From: Cyanobium sp. AMD-g
GTDB lineage: Bacteria > Cyanobacteriota > Cyanobacteriia > PCC-6307 > Cyanobiaceae
DNA: 64,000 nucleotides
NCBI RefSeq assembly: GCF_024346395.1
Contig: NZ_JAGQCW010000008.1
Coordinates: forward strand, 24,389-88,388
Direction: 5' to 3'
Numbering within the stretch: position 1 is the first letter of the stretch; every line of letters starts with the position of its first letter. The notes under the pieces were generated by a model. The model saw only the letters and a program-made list of their open reading frames with translations, ran no database searches and was not told the DNA's origin. A program made the position numbers and the translations under genes. Positions 61,106 through 64,000 of this stretch are shown here, piece by piece.

Positions 61106-61988
61106 CCCCGGCCAGGGCGGCGGCGGCGGCCAGCACCCCCCGCCAGCCGGGCCGGTCCCCCTCCAGGGCCGCCAGGGGCAGGGCCATCACCGGCGCCGTC
61201 GACAACAGGGCCACCGCGAGCCCCCCCGGCAGGCCCGCCAGGGCGGTCTGCTGCAGGGCGATGCCGGCGCTGGTGCCCAGCAGGGTGGCCGCCAGGGCCA
61301 GGGGCCAGCGGCGCCCGACCGGCCGGGGGCCATGGGCGGCCCGCGGCAGCCCCACCAGCAGCGGCAGCATCACAAGCGCCGCCGCCGCCAGCCGCAGGGT
61401 GGCGGCCTGCAGCGGCTCCGGCCCGCCGGCCAGCAGCCCCGCCCGCGCCAGCAGCGCCCCGCCACTGCCACAGGCCAGGGCCCCGAGGGCCAGGGCCACG
61501 CCGGCGGCCTCGGCCCCCGCCGGCTGGTTCTCCTGGGGGGCGCGCTGGTGCACCACCAGCAGCACCGCCAGGCTGATCAGCGCGATCCCCAGCCACTGGG
61601 CCGGCTGGGGCACCTCCCCCAGCAGCGCCACCCCCGCCAGGCTCGTGACCGCTGGACCGCCGGCATCGATCGTGAGGGTGCGCCGGGTGCCCAGCCGCCG
61701 CAGGGCCGCGAAGAACAGCGTGTCCCCCAGGGCGATCCCCAGCACCCCGCTCAGGGCCAGCAGCAGCAGGGATCGCGGCGCCACCTGCCAGGGCAGCACC
61801 AGGGACAGCGGCAGCAGCAGGGCCACCGCCAGCAGGTTCTTGAGCAGGTTCAGCCGGGCGGCCGACAGGGAGGTGGGCAGCCGGCGCCACAGCAGGCTGG
61901 CTAGGGCCCAGCAGAACGCTGCCGCCAGGGCGGCGGCGACGGGAGCGGCGGACAAGGGGCCGCGGGAGGGTGGAAGAGTTGCGATCAT
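61065..61988 (-). CDS. EamA-family drug/metabolite transporter
   Basis: 307 residues from ATG 61988 (MIATLPPSRG); ATG 62006 is possible. Ten hydrophobic segments in two EamA repeats: AAFCWALASLLWRRL in the first and LALGALACGSGGALLARAG opening the second, each followed by a SAARLNLLKNLLA- or LQAATLRLAAAAL-type helix. DMT-superfamily carriers of this size export amino acids, sugars or nucleotide sugars; the substrate is unknown. Divergent from the bilin lyase gene (32 nt between starts). Confidence 0.9.
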   Translation of the reverse strand: MIATLPPSRGPLSAAPVAAALAAAFCWALASLLWRRLPTSLSAARLNLLKNLLAVALLLPLSLVLPWQVAPRSLLLLALSGVLGIALGDTLFFAALRRLGTRRTLTIDAGGPAVTSLAGVALLGEVPQPAQWLGIALISLAVLLVVHQRAPQENQPAGAEAAGVALALGALACGSGGALLARAGLLAGGPEPLQAATLRLAAAALVMLPLLVGLPRAAHGPRPVGRRWPLALAATLLGTSAGIALQQTALAGLPGGLAVALLSTAPVMALPLAALEGDRPGWRGVLAAAAALAGVSLVAGLVGLPGA

Positions 61989-62020
61989 CGCCTGATCGCG
62001 CCCCATCGCCTGAGGCCCCC

Positions 62021-62620
62021 GTGAGCGGATCCATCGCCGACGCCATCAGCTTCTTCCGGCTCAGCTGCGGCCGCTGGCGCTCCCAGCGCAGCAGCCACCA
62101 CCTGCTGCACCGCCGCGCCGAGGCGGGCGGCTCCTTCATTGAAGTGGTGGAGCTGGAGGCGGCCGATCCGCGCCTGGAGGCCATTGCCGTCCTGCACGGC
62201 CAGGATCCCGCCGGCCTGGTGGGCGGCTGCCGGGTGCGCTGGAGCGGCTCGATGGCCTGGGACAAGGCCGGCGAGGCCCACGAGGGCGAAAGCGTCTTCG
62301 GCCTGATCCCCATCGATGAACGGGGCCGCAGCGGCCTGCTGCTGCGCGACCGCGGCTACGCCGAAACGGCGCCGGTGGCCGGCCACTTCGCCATGGACGA
62401 CCGGGACGGCCTGCTGCTCACCACCAGCTACGAGACGATGAACAGCCTGGAGCGGTTCAGCTTCGCCGGGCCCGACGTGCGCCTGCGCACCAGCACCGTC
62501 GAGGGGCTCTCCAACACCGCCTCCTTCTGCGTCGAGACCCGGATCCACGGCGAGACGGCGGCCGCGACGGGCAGCCCGGCAAGCCCCGAAACCGCCTGCC
62601 TGTCAGCCCTGGGCTGGTGA
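62021..62620 (+). CDS. cpcS: CpcS/CpeS-type phycobiliprotein lyase
   Basis: 199 residues from GTG 62021 (MSGSIADAISFF). This lipocalin-like family attaches phycobilins to conserved cysteines (position 84 or equivalent) of phycobiliproteins. Family features: AISFFRLSCGRWRSQRS, SHHLLHRRAEAGGSFIEV, VRWSGSMAWDKAG, GLIPIDERGRSGLLLRDRGY and ETMNSLERFSFAGPDVRLRTS (in pieces). Paralogs CpcS, CpeS and CpcU cannot be told apart by eye, so the symbol is tentative. It lies just upstream of cpcG on the same strand. Confidence 0.88.
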   Translation: MSGSIADAISFFRLSCGRWRSQRSSHHLLHRRAEAGGSFIEVVELEAADPRLEAIAVLHGQDPAGLVGGCRVRWSGSMAWDKAGEAHEGESVFGLIPIDERGRSGLLLRDRGYAETAPVAGHFAMDDRDGLLLTTSYETMNSLERFSFAGPDVRLRTSTVEGLSNTASFCVETRIHGETAAATGSPASPETACLSALGW

Positions 62621-62737
62621 GTTCGGTGCCGCTGGCGTTGTGTCGCCAACGTTACGGACTGTGAGCCCTGCCCTTCCGGGCCCGGGGGCGCCGGGGCCCT
62701 ACTTCTACGATCCCCAACGACGGATGCCGGACCACGC

Positions 62738-63502
62738 GTGGCTCTTCCACTCCTCAAGTACGCCCCCACCTCCCAGAACTCGCGTGTGACGCCGTTCCGG
62801 GTGGGTTCCGACGAGGACCCCAAGGCCGTGTCCATGGACAAGGCCATGGACCGGGAAGATCAGAACTTCGTGATCGAAGCGGCCTACCGCCAGATCTTCT
62901 TCCATGCCTTCAAGGTCGACCGCGACCGCACCCTTGAGTCCCAGCTGCGGGACGGGCAGATCAACGTGCGGGAGTTCATCCGCTCGCTGTGTCTGTCGGA
63001 CACCTTCAACCGCAGCTTCTACAACCTCAACAGCAACTACCGGGTGGCCCGCCACCTGGTGGAGAAGCTGCTGGGCCGCCCGGTCCACGGCAAGTCCGAG
63101 GAGATCGCCTGGTCCGCCGTGATCATGACCAAAGGGGTCAAGGGCGCGGTGGACGCCATCCTCGACTCCGACGAGTACCTGGATGCCTTCGGCTACGACA
63201 CCGTGCCTTACCACCGCAACCGGGTGGTGGGCTTCCGCGAGGTTGGCGAAACCCCCTTCAACCTCACCTCGCCCCGCTACGAGTCCTACTACCGCGGCAT
63301 CCTGGGCTTCCCCCAGATCGTCTACACCGGCAAGACCCGCAGCTTCCCCGAGCGCGCCCAGCAGCGCCGTGGCGGCTTCCCACAGGACTACCTGCCCTGG
63401 GTCCGCACCCTGCCCGCCCTGCGCGGTGTCGGCAGCGCCGCCGCCGGCAACACCGGCATGGATTACCTCTCCAAGGTTCCTTACCGCAGCATCGGCCGCT
63501 GA
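62738..63502 (+). CDS. cpcG: Phycobilisome rod-core linker polypeptide CpcG
   Basis: 254 residues from GTG 62738 (MALPLLKYAPTSQNSRV), the standard CpcG N-terminus. The PBS linker domain spans about 20-180: VIEAAYRQIFFHAF, QLRDGQINVREFIRSLCLSD, FNRSFYNLNSNYRVA and DEYLDAFGYDTVPYHR. It joins phycocyanin rods to the allophycocyanin core on the thylakoid surface. The C-terminal part has PRYESYYRGILGFPQ and ends SKVPYRSIGR. Length matches CpcG of picocyanobacteria. The 117-nt gap upstream contains no gene; a TTCTACGATC stretch there may be the -10 region. A strong terminator follows. Confidence 0.96.
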   Translation: MALPLLKYAPTSQNSRVTPFRVGSDEDPKAVSMDKAMDREDQNFVIEAAYRQIFFHAFKVDRDRTLESQLRDGQINVREFIRSLCLSDTFNRSFYNLNSNYRVARHLVEKLLGRPVHGKSEEIAWSAVIMTKGVKGAVDAILDSDEYLDAFGYDTVPYHRNRVVGFREVGETPFNLTSPRYESYYRGILGFPQIVYTGKTRSFPERAQQRRGGFPQDYLPWVRTLPALRGVGSAAAGNTGMDYLSKVPYRSIGR

Positions 63503-63537
63503 GATCGGGCCGTTCCGGCCAGAGCGTCCTTCCCCTT

Positions 63538-63570
63538 GGCCCTGCAGCGTCACCGCTGCAGGGCCTTTTT
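63538..63570 (+). terminator. Rho-independent terminator of cpcG
   Basis: A perfect 12-bp stem GGCCCTGCAGCG / CGCTGCAGGGCC with loop TCAC is followed by TTTTT, 36 nt after the cpcG stop. Clearest terminator in the window. Confidence 0.93.
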
Positions 63571-63696
63571 CTGTGGTGGACTGGCCCGGCGGCGACCAGA
63601 CGAGCCCCGGCCGTCAGTGGATCCTGACCACCAAGGGCTGGCTCCGCCCAAAGGAGGAAACGTCCCCCAGACTGATCCCAAACGAATTCTGATGTT

Positions 63697-64000
63697 GTGA
63701 GCCAGAAGACGCTGACCTCCCTGGCGATGATGACGCTGCGCCAACTGCGGCAGATCGCCAGTGACCTCGGCGTTTCTCTGTACAGCCGCAAGTCCAAGGA
63801 GGAGCTGGTGGAGGCCATCAGCACCCGCCAGGTGGAGGAAGGGGAAGGGCGCAGTCTCGAGCGCATCGAAGCCGACATGCCCCCGGCCCCCCGGCCCGCG
63901 GCCGAGACCCGCGTCGTCTTCCTGCCCCGTGATCCCCAGTGGGCCTATGTCTTCTGGGACATCTCCGAGGACGACCGCTCAGACGCCCTCCATGCCGGCG
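63697..64000 (+). CDS. DUF4912 domain protein, N-terminal part (cut by window edge)
   Basis: From GTG 63697 the frame is open to the end of the window (101 residues). The N-terminus has a Rho-N/SAP-like helical segment (LRQLRQIASDLGVSLYSRKSK, in part, then EELVEAI), and after a Pro-rich linker the DUF4912 start: TRVVFLPRDPQWAYVFWDIS. DUF4912 proteins are common in cyanobacteria; the role is unknown, though the DPQWAYVFWD motif is characteristic. A GGAGG at 63653-63657 is about 40 nt upstream, too far to serve this start, so the start codon is not certain. Confidence 0.85.
   Translation, partial: MSQKTLTSLAMMTLRQLRQIASDLGVSLYSRKSKEELVEAISTRQVEEGEGRSLERIEADMPPAPRPAAETRVVFLPRDPQWAYVFWDISEDDRSDALHAG

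Overview
This window is a GC-rich stretch of a unicellular picocyanobacterial chromosome, most like the Cyanobium / freshwater-euryhaline Synechococcus group. The evidence is a set of photosynthesis and phycobilisome genes (psbX, a ycf66 homologue, a Ycf19/YggT homologue, a high-light-inducible-type protein, a CpcS/CpeS-type bilin lyase, the rod-core linker cpcG) together with cyanobacterial families such as DUF3747, DUF4912, ftrC and a SufR-regulated suf operon. Genes are tightly packed and many overlap by 4 nt.

Left part (1-16.9 kb) is core genome: 3' end of smc, a PRC-barrel protein, msrB, an LpxB-related glycosyltransferase, tRNA-Leu(GAG), accC, ycf19-like, psbX, ycf66, two tandem TolB-like lipoproteins, an HLIP, an ABCD/BacA-type ABC exporter, a HIT hydrolase, the ComM/YifB ATPase, rpsU, a DUF3747 protein, def and an S9 peptidase.

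The middle (16.9-54.5 kb) is more accessory. It holds a GltS-type symporter; a lower-GC O-acyltransferase followed by tandem GC hairpins; an aldolase-dehydrogenase fusion; a sulfur operon (rhodanese, a 43-residue secreted Cys peptide missed by ordinary length cut-offs, and a YeeE thiosulfate-type permease); and a six-gene minus-strand operon joining a membrane Fe-S/cyclic-nucleotide-binding protein, a dikinase split into two proteins, a second cyclic-nucleotide-binding protein, a secreted amidase and mtnA. Further on are a large substrate-binding/PAS/GAF/GGDEF/EAL sensor, hydrolases, and a low-GC patch at 48.4-51.7 kb.

That low-GC patch is the most unusual part. It contains three well-formed attC recombination sites (plus one large degenerate candidate) separating an intact RelE/HigA toxin-antitoxin pair, a cupin, a toxin-antitoxin pair with a broken toxin, and a frameshifted methyltransferase. 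No integron integrase is visible, so it looks like a CALIN (cluster of attC sites lacking an integrase) in a cyanobacterium.

Right part (54.5-64 kb) returns to core genome: sufS-sufD-sufC-sufB-ftrC on the minus strand, divergent from sufR, with a perfect 9-6-9 inverted repeat between them that is a probable SufR operator. A deleted copy of the sufS 3' end lies on the far side of the neighbouring autotransporter gene, which marks a past duplication or insertion. A small unknown protein, a DMT permease, the bilin lyase, cpcG with a strong terminator, and the start of a DUF4912 gene complete the window.
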